Below, piece by piece: positions 26,219 to 35,305 of a DNA stretch of 64,000 bases (position 1 is its first letter; each line of letters starts with the position of its first letter). Made by a program: the position numbers and the translations under genes. Under the pieces are notes generated by a model. It ran no database searches, was not told the DNA's origin, and saw only the letters and a program-made list of their open reading frames with translations. This DNA is from Hyphomicrobiaceae bacterium. GTDB taxonomy: Bacteria > Pseudomonadota > Alphaproteobacteria > Rhizobiales > Hyphomicrobiaceae. Where the stretch lies: positions 62,001 to 126,000 of the forward strand of contig JAWKWE010000005.1 of NCBI GenBank assembly GCA_041397645.1, read 5' to 3'.

Positions 26219-26734
26219 TTACTGCTCTTGCAGTTTGAGACCGGCAACGCCGACGGCGAGATTGACGCCAGTCTGGCCTTGGACGCTCAGCGGCTGAAGA
26301 ACGACGGACTTGTTGTTGCCGCCAACCAGGACTTTGGCGCCAGCGCCAAGACCGAGCGATGCATCAGCCGCTGCGCCAACGAAGTTTCCACGAAGCGCTT
26401 CACCTGGAAGCGAAGTCGTCGAGCCGAGCACGGTCCAGATCATCACGCTTTTGCCGGTGACACCAATGTCGAGACCGATATTCGTGATCGTTCCCTTGAG
26501 CTTTCGTGCCGGGCCGTTGCCGGCAGGGTTATAGGTACAATCCAAGGTCTCCTTGGAACCTAAGATAAGTCCGACTTTGCCCTTGCCTTTGCACGTCAAA
26601 GTTCCAGCTTTGACCTTGGCTGTCTCAGCAGAAATAGAAGGCGTTGCCAGGGCCGCAACAAGCAGTGCAGAAGCGATCAGCGGGAACTTGGCAGGCATGC
26701 GCGGCAGGAAGCCAAAGCGACTTGGGCTACTCAT
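26219..26734 (-). CDS. DUF992 family exported protein
   Basis: 171 aa. The start at 26734 has GAGG ahead; an internal ATG at 26698 (MPAKFPLIASALLVAALATP) would give a more compact signal peptide and is a fair alternative. DUF992 features are recognisable: an early Cys in AGTLTCKGKGKVGLILGSKETLDCTY (a disulfide pair), YNPAG, GTITNIGLDIGVT and a long Gly/Ala-rich hydrophobic middle (GEALRGNFVGAAADASLGLGAGAKVLVGG). The family occurs in Rhizobiales and its role is not known to me. Periplasmic location inferred. Confidence 0.85.
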   Translation of the reverse strand: MSSPSRFGFLPRMPAKFPLIASALLVAALATPSISAETAKVKAGTLTCKGKGKVGLILGSKETLDCTYNPAGNGPARKLKGTITNIGLDIGVTGKSVMIWTVLGSTTSLPGEALRGNFVGAAADASLGLGAGAKVLVGGNNKSVVLQPLSVQGQTGVNLAVGVAGLKLQEQ

Positions 26735-26922
26735 AAGGTTTCAGTCCTCTAGAAATGTCTTCTGAAATTCGAAAAAGCGCAAAATGCTACCCGAGCATTG
26801 CTGCGACTTTTTTTTTTAGTCTGCGGACGGCTCTCGCCGGGGCTTTGATCCGAAGCAAGTCTTAGCCCGAAGCGATTGCAAATGCCATCCGGCGATCATT
26901 ACGCCGCAGGTACAAATGCTTG

Positions 26923-27393
26923 TCAGCCCCAATCTCGAAACGGCTTTTTCGCCAAGGATGCGTTGAAATATTGGGGATCGTCAGTGACTTCACGACCGAC
27001 CCAAGCCGGTTTGGCAAACTTTTGTTGAGGATCGTTTAGCTCGATCTCGGCAATGACGAGACCGATATTGTCGCCGGTGAATTCATCTATCTCCCAGAGA
27101 TTACCTTCGTGAGAAATGCGATAGCGGCGTTTTTCGACGATGCTGCCCGTGCGCAGCTCCAGAATTTCGCGCGCTTCATCCGCCGGAATTGCGTAATCGA
27201 ACTCGGCGCGTGATATTCCCGCCTGTGCTGACTTTATCGTCAGATATGCGGGGCCCGCTTCGTCAATACGCACTCGCACGCTCGCACGTCCGTCATTGTG
27301 AATGTAAGCTTGGCGTAGGATCGAGGCCGGGCTGGCGCATTGGCGCCAATCATCACCAAGTACCAGGAATTTGCGTTCGATCTCCAGTCCCAT
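26923..27393 (-). CDS. CYTH-domain triphosphate tunnel metalloenzyme
   Basis: 156 aa, the usual length of single-domain bacterial CYTH proteins. The diagnostic EXEXK motif opens the protein (LEIERKFLV). Alternating basic and acidic strands typical of the tunnel follow (ASVRVRIDEAGPAYLTIKSA, EKRRYRISHEGNLWEIDEFTGDNIGLVIAEIEL). Characterised relatives hydrolyse inorganic triphosphate or similar compounds with Mg or Mn. No adenylate cyclase domain or CHAD domain is attached, so tripolyphosphatase is the most likely activity. Monocistronic as far as visible. Confidence 0.92.
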   Translation of the reverse strand: MGLEIERKFLVLGDDWRQCASPASILRQAYIHNDGRASVRVRIDEAGPAYLTIKSAQAGISRAEFDYAIPADEAREILELRTGSIVEKRRYRISHEGNLWEIDEFTGDNIGLVIAEIELNDPQQKFAKPAWVGREVTDDPQYFNASLAKKPFRDWG

Positions 27394-27538
27394 GGCCTAC
27401 TCCCGTTTATGCCGTTCCACATCGTTTGCCCTGCCCGTTGATATGGGCCGCGAACTTGACAGAGAGCCGATTGAATGGCGTGCCGTGTTGTCCCAGCTCG
27501 ACGGATAAGGATGCCAGTGCGCTAGTTCGTTGTGGCCA

Positions 27539-29065
27539 CTACTGGGGCGGTGCTTCGGGTAGATCCGTATGGGGCGGAAGGGAATCGCCATCGCAGACCG
27601 GCCTGGGCGATTTTGCCAGATATACGGCATATCGCGCGCCCTGGAGCGTTCCGTCATCGCGTGTGATATTTGCGAGGTGCCTCGCGTCTGCGAAACAAGA
27701 CTCCACGAGGCGCTCATCGGCTCGCCGTTCCAGTTCGACATAAAGCGTGGGGCTTCTATAGGTCTTATCGGAGAGGCGAGGCAGGTGAGCATGACGGATG
27801 CGGTCGTTGAGCTGAGCAACAGGAACTGCGCCACGAAATGCGAACGCAAGTTGTGCCGTTGTGGCATAGCTCGAAGTTGAAATCCATTGGGCGTTGCTGC
27901 CCGACGCAAGATGCCTGAGCGAGGCGGTGAACACCGGCCATCCGCGCATTTGACCGCTTGGATCCTTTCGCAGGGAGACGAGAGGCACAACGGCATGCAC
28001 GTAGATCGCTGCAGTTGAAAAAAGGCCGACAAAAATTGCCGTCCAAGCGGTGGCTCTGCGAAACCGCTGAGAGATGCGGGATAGCCCAAGTGCGGCGCAG
28101 ATTGCGAACTCGGGATAGAGCGGTGCCATCCAGTTAGCCTGCACGCGTGCATGAAGGGTGTGTGCCGTGAAATAAATAAGCAGCGGGGCGATTGCTGCAA
28201 CAAGCAGGACATCCGCGCTGTCGCGCTGACGGATGGCGCGCATACACGTATCCACCAATCCGATGAGCGACAGCAAGGCAATTAGCGGACTGGCAAGCGC
28301 GAAGTATCCACCCCACATCTCGATGGGATGGAAAAATCCCATTTCTCTGCCCGATCCGACGCGGCCGAATTGTTTGGCGAATGAAGCCCAATCGTGCTGC
28401 CAGTTCCAGATCAGCACGGGGGCGGAGATTGCCAATGCGATTGCGCCGCCAATCCACAACTGCGGCGACCATAGCCACCGGCGGTTCTGTGGCACCGCGA
28501 GAACCCAAATCAGGATCGTGGCACCGGCAAAGAGGTTTGTGTATTTGGATAGAAGCCCGCCGCCAGCAAGCGCGCCGATCACCAGCCAAATGTTTGCGTT
28601 GTCAGTGCGCTTCAACTCCGCGAGCGCCAGGATGAGAAGTGTGTAGAACGCCACAGAAGGCACGTCTGGCGTTATAATGACGCCGCCCACGCCCAGCAGC
28701 GGCATGGCGAGAAAAAACCAGCTGGCGCAAATGGCGACGTTGCGATTGTAAAGTAGGGTCGCCGTGCGCCAGACGACGAGCACGCCAAGCGCTAATAGGA
28801 AAGGTGCGAGCAGACGAACTCCGAGCGCGGTGTCGCCAGCGATCGCGCGTCCTAACGCAATCAGCCACGCCACCATCGGTGGATGGTCGAGATAAGACAG
28901 CGACGGCGCGAGCGACCATAGACGATAGTAGGCTTCGTCCTCCGTCAGATGTAGCGTCGCGGCAAGTGCAAGATGCACACCCACCAAGGCCATGACGCAC
29001 CAGATCAAAATCCGGTGGGTGTGACTGCACGGATCGGATGGGAAGGGCGTGTTTGAGAGCGTCAA
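27539..29065 (-). CDS. GT39-like membrane glycosyltransferase
   Basis: 508 aa with about ten to twelve membrane helices. The first periplasmic loop has the family signature (LHLTEDEAYYRLWS then DHPPMVAW), where the acidic pair binds metal/donor in the ArnT/PMT superfamily. Members move a sugar from a polyprenyl-phosphate donor to lipid or protein on the outer face of the inner membrane. The likely start is a TTG two bases after the stop of the upstream GT2-GtrA gene, implying translational coupling; a later ATG would cut the first helix. Together with the PAP2 and GT2-GtrA genes it suggests a complete lipid-linked glycan modification set. Confidence 0.88.
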   Translation of the reverse strand: MTLSNTPFPSDPCSHTHRILIWCVMALVGVHLALAATLHLTEDEAYYRLWSLAPSLSYLDHPPMVAWLIALGRAIAGDTALGVRLLAPFLLALGVLVVWRTATLLYNRNVAICASWFFLAMPLLGVGGVIITPDVPSVAFYTLLILALAELKRTDNANIWLVIGALAGGGLLSKYTNLFAGATILIWVLAVPQNRRWLWSPQLWIGGAIALAISAPVLIWNWQHDWASFAKQFGRVGSGREMGFFHPIEMWGGYFALASPLIALLSLIGLVDTCMRAIRQRDSADVLLVAAIAPLLIYFTAHTLHARVQANWMAPLYPEFAICAALGLSRISQRFRRATAWTAIFVGLFSTAAIYVHAVVPLVSLRKDPSGQMRGWPVFTASLRHLASGSNAQWISTSSYATTAQLAFAFRGAVPVAQLNDRIRHAHLPRLSDKTYRSPTLYVELERRADERLVESCFADARHLANITRDDGTLQGARYAVYLAKSPRPVCDGDSLPPHTDLPEAPPQ

Positions 29066-29067
29066 GA

Positions 29068-30231
29068 CTAAGCCCGCACTGCGCGCCAGGTCACAACCGA
29101 TGTCATGGCATAGTTGAATACCGCTGCCATTAACGCGCCAGCGACGCCCGCCAGCAACCAGTCGGGATCTTGGGCGTAAATCAATTTGGCAACGCCGACG
29201 TTGGCAAGCGTCCCGACGCTACATACCACAATGAAGGAGAGGAAACCTTTTAGGGCTTGAAGTCCGCGTAATCTACGGTCGGCGTAGGTGAGCACGTTGT
29301 TGAGAAGGAAGTTCGACGACATCGCCACGTAGGAGGCGCCAAGCTGCGCATAGTCGAAAGGAAGGTGCGCTGCCGAAAGGAGAGCTTTCAAGGCGAGAAC
29401 GTGAACGCCAAGACCGCTTGCGCCAACGAGAGCAAACATCAAAAAACGGGGTGAGACCGTATCCCGCGTCGCCTTGGAAACGACAAGCGCGGCGAAATCG
29501 GCCACGACCAACTCGTTGAGCTTGGAGTCGCCGGCTAGACGCGGGCGGAAAGTGTAGGGAATTTCCGTAATTCGCAAGCTGCGTGGAGTTGAGGCCAGAA
29601 TATCGAGCAGAATCTTGAATCCGCCGTTGGAAAGTTTGGGAGCGACTTCCTCAAACAAGTCGCGGCGAAGCATGAAGAAGCCGCTCATCGGATCGCTGAT
29701 TTCAGTCTTCAAAACAAGCTTGGAAAGCCAAGTCGCGGCTTTGCTTCCCCACAGACGCAGCGAGTTGAAGCCGCCTGCTGTGGACCCGCCCGCTTCGTAG
29801 CGAGTCGCCACCGCAACATCGGCTCCAGACTTCAGGGCCTGCAACATGCAAGAAAGCAGCGCTTCGTCATGCTGGAGATCACAATCCATGACGGCGACAT
29901 AAGGGGCGGACGTTGAAAGAACGCCTTCGCTCACCGCGCCGGCCAATCCACGCCGGCCAATTCTGCGGATTGCACGGATGCGCGGATCTTCGTGCGCCAG
30001 TTTGCGCGCGACTTCGACCGTTCCGTCTGGGCTATCGTCGTCTACGAAAATGACTTCGTAGGAAATGCCTGCGAGCGCGGGCGACAGCGCGGCCAGCAGC
30101 AGCGAGACGTTTTCGGCCTCGCAAAAAGTCGGAACGACAACAGCAAGCTCGGGTGCAGGAAACGCCGTTGGCCGAAGAGCGGCTGTACTCGGAGTTCTTT
30201 GGCGTATGGGTAGCGCGATCTGAAGCGTCAT
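29068..30231 (-). CDS. Polyprenyl-phosphate glycosyltransferase GT2 + GtrA
   Basis: 387 aa. Residues about 28-250 are a GT2 domain of the DPM1 type: VVVPTFCEAENV, VDDDSPDGT and the metal motif in VMDCDLQHDEALL. Residues about 260-385 are a GtrA-like four-helix membrane domain (FLMFALVGASGLGVHVLALK, NFLLNNVLTY, VVTWRAV). Such fusions attach a sugar to undecaprenyl phosphate at the cytoplasmic face and may help flip the product. The ATG overlaps the stop of the PAP2 gene by four bases, and the GT39 gene follows after two bases. Confidence 0.93.
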   Translation of the reverse strand: MTLQIALPIRQRTPSTAALRPTAFPAPELAVVVPTFCEAENVSLLLAALSPALAGISYEVIFVDDDSPDGTVEVARKLAHEDPRIRAIRRIGRRGLAGAVSEGVLSTSAPYVAVMDCDLQHDEALLSCMLQALKSGADVAVATRYEAGGSTAGGFNSLRLWGSKAATWLSKLVLKTEISDPMSGFFMLRRDLFEEVAPKLSNGGFKILLDILASTPRSLRITEIPYTFRPRLAGDSKLNELVVADFAALVVSKATRDTVSPRFLMFALVGASGLGVHVLALKALLSAAHLPFDYAQLGASYVAMSSNFLLNNVLTYADRRLRGLQALKGFLSFIVVCSVGTLANVGVAKLIYAQDPDWLLAGVAGALMAAVFNYAMTSVVTWRAVRA

Positions 30232-31043
30232 GCAGAGCCTTCAGCTTTTCGCTCCAGTACACCCGGGTGGATTGTTTCAAAGAAGCTGTAGGTGAGGGCT
30301 GCGGTCAACGCCATGGCTATCCCGGCGAAGACTACGTCAGACAAGAAGTGCCCGCCCTGTGCCATTCGAATGAGGCCAGCAAGCGCACCGGCTGAAATTC
30401 CCATGCCAAGCAGGGGGAACCAGTAGCCCGTGAAAATGAATGCCGCGGCGAAAAAGATGATGTACATCGAGGAGGCTTCTCCCGCGACGAACGAGCAATT
30501 TCTGTGGCATTCGCGCGAAGGCATAAGCGCGGGCGTGAAGTTTTTTGTGCCCCCGAACTCTACGATTTCGCGCGGTCGCGCGCGTCCCCATTCGTCCTTG
30601 AGGGCAAGATTGGTCACGACGCCGGGTCCAACCGCAAGGCACGTCACCAGGAACAAATGTTGCGCGCTGCTAAGTCCGCGAAGCTTGCGGCCTTCTTTAT
30701 GCGTGTAGACAAATCCGGCGAGGGCCGCCATGCACGAAAGCACATAGATCAGCTTGAAAATGTCGCGCAACGCTTCGATGAGGGGAGTGTTTCCAACAAA
30801 GGAAAGATCGGAGCGATAGAAGGCTTGAGCGACTGAAATGTCGATCGACGGCAGGAACGTAAAAAGGGCACCTGCGCAGCAAAGGGCGAGACACGCCCAA
30901 TAGCGAAGTTTGTGCGCCAGCTGTCCGGCTGTCAAAACTCTATCCGTCACTGGAACGCCCCCGCTCGTGTAGTTTGGAGCGTCACCTTCCTTGCTGCTGC
31001 TTACCAGCGCATTACGGATATCCGCAAACTCGTTGCTTGCCAT
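30228..31043 (-). CDS. PAP2-family lipid phosphatase with altered motif 2
   Basis: 271 aa from the ATG at 31043 (GGGGACGGG upstream); a TTG at 31148 is possible but overlaps the neighbour. Several membrane helices surround the three PAP2 motifs: KDEWGRARP (K-x6-RP), CSFVAGEAS in place of PSGH, and RMAQGGHFLSD (R-x5-H-x3-D). The second motif has Glu where the acid His usually sits; the nucleophile His of motif 3 is kept. Relatives include LpxE-like lipid A and undecaprenyl pyrophosphate phosphatases. It heads the coupled PAP2 / GT2-GtrA / GT39 unit. Confidence 0.88.
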   Translation of the reverse strand: MASNEFADIRNALVSSSKEGDAPNYTSGGVPVTDRVLTAGQLAHKLRYWACLALCCAGALFTFLPSIDISVAQAFYRSDLSFVGNTPLIEALRDIFKLIYVLSCMAALAGFVYTHKEGRKLRGLSSAQHLFLVTCLAVGPGVVTNLALKDEWGRARPREIVEFGGTKNFTPALMPSRECHRNCSFVAGEASSMYIIFFAAAFIFTGYWFPLLGMGISAGALAGLIRMAQGGHFLSDVVFAGIAMALTAALTYSFFETIHPGVLERKAEGSA

Positions 31044-31144
31044 GGCCCGTCCCCCGTCGATGGCTGTAAGGGAAATTGGCCCAGCTTCATGACGTCGGCG
31101 CGTCGCTTTTTTTGCAGATTTATGAAACGCGGGTTGCGTCAGCT

Positions 31145-32149
31145 TCAAACTTCGAGCACGAGCTTTCCGAAATTGCCGCTGGTGAAGAGCAGATTGAGAA
31201 CGTCGGGATAAGCGTCGATGCCACCGGACCGCACGTCTTCGCGTAATTTGATCTTACCGGCCTTGAGCCATGTGCCAAGCGCTTGCATCGCCACCGGGAT
31301 TCTCTCTGCCCAATCGAATATGATGAGACCGCGCATGGTGAGCCGTTGCGTCAGTATTACACGGATATTCTTAGGCCCATCGGGAAGCTTGGTTGCTGTG
31401 TAAGCGGATATCAAGCCGCATACAGGAATGCGGCCAAAGGTATTCATTTGCAGCAACACGGTATCGAGAATTTCACCGCCAACATTCTCGAAATAGACGT
31501 CGATACCTTCGGGAGCAGCGGCTTTGAGGTCTTTTGCGAGCGCGCCGCCTTTGTAATCGACGCAGGCATCGAACCCCAATTCCTCCACGACGTATTTGCA
31601 CTTTTCCGGCCCACCGGCGATGCCGACCGCGCGACATCCTTTCAGTTTGGCAATCTGGCCGACGAGAGATCCAACTGCACCCGAGGCCGCCGATACGACG
31701 ACAGTTTCGCCTGCCTTGGGCTGACCCACTTCGAGCAGGCCAAAATATGCCGTCCATCCCGGCATGCCGAGGCCACCGATCCATGTTTGGAGGGGAGCCA
31801 GGGAGGTATCGACTTTTATGACACCCTTGCCATCGCTGATGGCGTATTGCTGTACGCCAAGCAGACCTTGGACGGCGTCGCCGATCTTGAAGTTCGGATT
31901 GTTCGAGGCGTCCACGATACCGGCGGCGTAAGCGCGCATAACGGCCCCGAGCTGAACAGGAGCGACATAGCTTTTGCCTTCGTTCATCCAGCCGCGCATC
32001 GCTGGATCGAGCGAGATGTAAGAAACCTTTACTCTGAACTGATTTGGTCCGGGCTCTGACAGAGGCTCATCGACGAACTCGAAGCAATCGCGTGCAACCA
32101 AGCCAGGTGGCGGACGCTTGACGAGCTTGCAGATCCGGTTCGTTGCCAT
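31145..32149 (-). CDS. NADP-dependent oxidoreductase (CurA/PTGR-like MDR)
   Basis: 334 aa. It belongs to the zinc-free medium-chain reductases: N-terminal SYISLDPAMRGWMNEGKSYV, middle GMPGWTAYFGLLEVGQPKAGETVVVSAASGAVGSLVGQIAKL with the AASGAVGS nucleotide loop, and ENVGGEILDTVLLQMNTFGRIPVCG. Relatives reduce the double bond of alpha,beta-unsaturated ketones or aldehydes (curcumin reductase, prostaglandin reductase) with NADPH. It is 51 bases downstream of the DUF930 gene and 101 bases upstream of the PAP2 unit, all minus strand. Likely role: detoxification of enones. Confidence 0.93.
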   Translation of the reverse strand: MATNRICKLVKRPPPGLVARDCFEFVDEPLSEPGPNQFRVKVSYISLDPAMRGWMNEGKSYVAPVQLGAVMRAYAAGIVDASNNPNFKIGDAVQGLLGVQQYAISDGKGVIKVDTSLAPLQTWIGGLGMPGWTAYFGLLEVGQPKAGETVVVSAASGAVGSLVGQIAKLKGCRAVGIAGGPEKCKYVVEELGFDACVDYKGGALAKDLKAAAPEGIDVYFENVGGEILDTVLLQMNTFGRIPVCGLISAYTATKLPDGPKNIRVILTQRLTMRGLIIFDWAERIPVAMQALGTWLKAGKIKLREDVRSGGIDAYPDVLNLLFTSGNFGKLVLEV

Positions 32150-32200
32150 GGCAATTTCCTTCTCAATGGGCGCAGCGGTGCCACGGGCGCGTCGAGCAGT

Positions 32201-32596
32201 TCACCAAAGCCCGAGGTCCTCCCACTTGTCTGCGGGAATTTCAGAACCCACTTCATAATCGAAGGTTGTTGCCTTCAACAGATCCTTCGTCACCTCGCAG
32301 GTGAAGCTGAGAGCAAACCAGCGCTCTTTGGAGCGTACCGCGGCGCCTTTCGCGGTCAGGACTTCGCCGTTGAGCTGGGCTGGTGAAAGGATGCTGCTTT
32401 TCATGCGATCTGCCCTGGGCAGGCGCTTGTCACGTCGCATGCGTTCCAGCCCCTTCACGATGCAGGCTTGGCGTGCGCGTTCCTCCGGAGGCAGCTTCAT
32501 CAGCGAGTCGCTAAGCGCATCGGCGCTGCTGTGGGAGGAATTGAGGCTGAGAGACAGTATGACGAGGCAGGCGAGTGCGAAGGAAGATAGGCGCAT
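32201..32596 (-). CDS. DUF930 family exported protein
   Basis: 131 aa from the ATG at 32596 (MRLSSFALACLVILSLSLN, a good signal peptide); the 177-base upstream extension is rejected. The mature protein matches DUF930: LPPEERARQACIVKGLERMRRD, ADRMKSSILSPAQLNGEVLTAKGAAVRSKERWFALSFTC, then DYEVGSEIPADKWEDLGLW. Two Cys (QACIVKG and SFTCEV) probably form a disulfide. Role unknown; periplasmic location inferred. Confidence 0.87.
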   Translation of the reverse strand: MRLSSFALACLVILSLSLNSSHSSADALSDSLMKLPPEERARQACIVKGLERMRRDKRLPRADRMKSSILSPAQLNGEVLTAKGAAVRSKERWFALSFTCEVTKDLLKATTFDYEVGSEIPADKWEDLGLW

Positions 32597-33101
32597 GGGG
32601 CATTCCAGGTTGACGCAGGTCCGGTCGAGAGACCGGCCAATGTCTAATGAGCAAAAAAGCGGCACCAGCACGGCGGACGATAATTGAGTCGGCCTGAGAG
32701 CCGATCCACGTGCTTGTATAGGTACACACAATGCCCGTTCGACAGGATGAGCGCGATCAAGGTGCGCGATCACAACCTATTGGTACAGTGAGCACATCCC
32801 AATTGGGCGGGGTTTGCGTGCGCGCCTGAGTATAACGCACGCGCGAAGGAGCTGAGCTTTTGTTCGCGCTCTTTAAGAAGCGGTTCGCCTACGGTACAAG
32901 AGTTGATGCAACCTGGGGATGCCCGGTTTGCGCCAATATGGCTGTTTAGCCTGTGGTTGAAATCGGGGTTGTTTGGCTCGGAACCGCCAAACGAATCGGC
33001 CATGCTTGAGCGTGATCGCAAGTGGTCACGAAGCGAGGGTGGGCGATTTGCAAACGTACGCGGATATGGACCCGGTTCTAGGTCCGATCATTAGGAGGAT
33101 T
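32597..33101. other. Intergenic region, nothing identified
   Basis: About 500 bases between divergent genes (DUF930 protein and L,D-transpeptidase). I see no additional gene, RNA or clear operator. Frames here are short and lack ribosome binding sites. Confidence 0.4.
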
Positions 33102-34250
33102 ATGGGGGCGAGGGACCTCCATGGTTTGATTGCCCTAGGCGTGGCCGCAGCTCTGGCCAGCGCAGCTTTAGTGCGCGTGCTCGACGACCACGGTTTTATT
33201 TCTTCCGCCTCATCGCCGGCGGCGCCAGCCGCCGTTGCTGTCTCCATCATCGCCAAAACCTCGATCACGACCGTAACCGGTTCGTTGCCAGACACAGATG
33301 AAGATCTGTTGCAGGTTTCGTATCAGCCTGCCGACCGGTTCGATTATGTCCAGCACAAGGAATTGCTCTGGCAGGGATTGACTGGCGACGATCAAGCCGG
33401 ACAGGACATTGCCGGCCTGGAAGAGGGCCTCGAAGGAGAGACGTCGGAATCTGAGAACCCGGATTTCTGGTCCACCCAGACAAAAACGGCGCCTGCTTCG
33501 AAGGATCTCGACGCTGCTCAGGTTGCGCGCTTGGCGCCGACGCCCAACGAACATCTCCCGTGGCATCATTCTGCGGCGCGGACGACGGAACCCACGACCA
33601 CGTATACGCTTCAGCAGCGCCTCGGCGAGATCTCACCCGCTGCCAAACAACGGCTAACGGAAAAGTTCGCCGCGGCGAAAGTTGCGTGGCCTCCTTCTGA
33701 AATTGCACTCGTCGCGGTCAAGGACGAAAAGAGCATTGAGATGTTCTCGCGCTCGGGTGGCGGCGAGTGGGCCTTCGTGAATCGCTACAAGGTTCTCGCT
33801 GCGAGTGGAAACAGCGGACCCAAGCTCAAGCGCGGCGACAAGCAGGTGCCGGAGGGAATCTACAATATTTCGTTCCTTAATCCGAACAGCCGCTATCATG
33901 TCTCGATGCGGGTCAGTTATCCCAATGCGTTCGACCGCAAAATGGCTTCGCTCGATGGGCGCAAGGACCTCGGCGGCGACATCATGATTCATGGCAAGAA
34001 CGTCTCGGTCGGCTGCCTCGCGATTGGCGATGAGGCCGCCGAAGAGCTGTTCGTACTGGCATCGGAAGTCGGTTTGTCGAAGATAAAGGTCATCATCGCG
34101 CCAACGGATCTGCGCGATCATCAGGTCGCCGAACATGCGGCCGACGAACCTTCCTGGCTGCCCAAGCTCTACGCTGAGATCAAATTGGCGATGGAACCAT
34201 TCAAGGCGCCACCTAAGAGCACAGGTCTGTTGTCGTTCTTCGGGAACTGA
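33102..34250 (+). CDS. L,D-transpeptidase (YkuD/YafK-like)
   Basis: 382 aa from the ATG at 33102, which follows AGGAGG closely (3-base gap, shorter than ideal); in-frame ATGs at 33066 and 32973 are alternatives. A membrane helix lies near residues 8-30 (LIALGVAAALASAALVRVL). The middle is a long low-complexity linker. The catalytic domain occupies the C-terminal 180 residues: GDIMIHGKNVSVGCLAIGDEAAEELF holds the catalytic HxxxSxGC Cys. It probably makes or uses L,D-crosslinks in peptidoglycan, or anchors a protein, in the periplasm. The upstream VAVKDEKSIEMF segment is the first beta strand of the fold. Confidence 0.92.
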   Translation: MGARDLHGLIALGVAAALASAALVRVLDDHGFISSASSPAAPAAVAVSIIAKTSITTVTGSLPDTDEDLLQVSYQPADRFDYVQHKELLWQGLTGDDQAGQDIAGLEEGLEGETSESENPDFWSTQTKTAPASKDLDAAQVARLAPTPNEHLPWHHSAARTTEPTTTYTLQQRLGEISPAAKQRLTEKFAAAKVAWPPSEIALVAVKDEKSIEMFSRSGGGEWAFVNRYKVLAASGNSGPKLKRGDKQVPEGIYNISFLNPNSRYHVSMRVSYPNAFDRKMASLDGRKDLGGDIMIHGKNVSVGCLAIGDEAAEELFVLASEVGLSKIKVIIAPTDLRDHQVAEHAADEPSWLPKLYAEIKLAMEPFKAPPKSTGLLSFFGN

Positions 34251-34279
34251 TTGCGCCTAGGCGCACGTCGGGCTAAGGC

Positions 34280-35305
34280 CTAAACCAGCGGGAAATGGCT
34301 GGTTGAAAATCTCTCGCCCGTTTTGGTGACGATCAACGCTTCGACGCCTTCCAGTCTGGCAGTAAGCGCGAGGCTCTTTTCCGGTCCCATCACCATCATC
34401 GCGGTTGCCAGTCCGTCGGCCATCGCTCCGGACGGCGCCAGCACACTAACCGACGACGTGCGCGGCGGCGAACGCAGCGTGGCGGGGTCGATGATATGAT
34501 GTTGTGAGTAATCTGCGCTCCACACCGTTGCGTAGTCGCCCGACGTCGCCAGGATTCCGGAGGCGGGTCGCGATAGCCCTAAGAAATTCCCCGGCGAGCG
34601 CGGATCGGCAATCGCCGCTGTCCAGGGATCCTTGCCGTCGCGCTTTCCGGTGATGCCAATCTCGCCGGTGTCGACAAAAGCGTTTTCTATCCCAGCAGCG
34701 CGGAGCGCACCGAGGCATCGTTCTGTCGCGTAGCCTTGCGCGATGCCATTCAGCGTTAGCGCCATTCCGGGCTTGCCCAGGCGCACGCGGGCGCCATCGA
34801 TTTCTATATGCTGCCAGCCTATCAGTCGGCGGACTGCTGCTAATTCGTCGTCGAAAGGCGTGCGCCCTTCAGAGAACGCCTTGGCGTATATGGCCCAAAG
34901 CGGCTGGACGGTCGGGTCGAACGCGCCATCGGTCAGTTGAGCGATATGACGAGCGTGCGTAAGCATGTTCAGCAACGCTTCTGGTGCATCGTCGATTTCG
35001 CCGTTGGCGTTGAGACGGCTCAGAGCACTTTGCGGTCTGAACAGGCTTGCCGCGTGCTCGATGGCGACAACCTCGTTCCAGGCAGCATTGAGCGCAGATT
35101 CCAGGACGCCTGAATCTTTATGGGCAGCCTTGAGCACGACCTTGGTGCCAAACGCAATGCCGTCGCGTTGCGCGTTCTTGAGGTTCGATATGCCGGGCGC
35201 AAACACGCCGTTGGCCGCTGCACCGCTTGCTATCAGCGCACCGCCAAGCAGACCGCCAGAAATCAGCACCTGTCGGCGCGACCGAACGGAAGGCAACTTC
35301 GTCAT
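34280..35305 (-). CDS. apbE: FAD:protein FMN transferase (ApbE)
   Basis: 341 aa. The N-terminus carries a twin-arginine signal (RSRRQVLISGGLLGGALIASGAAA), so it acts in the periplasm. ApbE motifs are evident: EHAASLFRPQSALSRLN, FVDTGEIGITG, HHIIDPATLRSPPR and the metal site MADGLATAMMVMGP. The enzyme attaches FMN from FAD to a Thr in partner flavoproteins. Its ATG overlaps the stop of the NosR-like gene by four bases, so its target is very likely that protein's FMN-binding domain. Confidence 0.94.
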   Translation of the reverse strand: MTKLPSVRSRRQVLISGGLLGGALIASGAAANGVFAPGISNLKNAQRDGIAFGTKVVLKAAHKDSGVLESALNAAWNEVVAIEHAASLFRPQSALSRLNANGEIDDAPEALLNMLTHARHIAQLTDGAFDPTVQPLWAIYAKAFSEGRTPFDDELAAVRRLIGWQHIEIDGARVRLGKPGMALTLNGIAQGYATERCLGALRAAGIENAFVDTGEIGITGKRDGKDPWTAAIADPRSPGNFLGLSRPASGILATSGDYATVWSADYSQHHIIDPATLRSPPRTSSVSVLAPSGAMADGLATAMMVMGPEKSLALTARLEGVEALIVTKTGERFSTSHFPLV

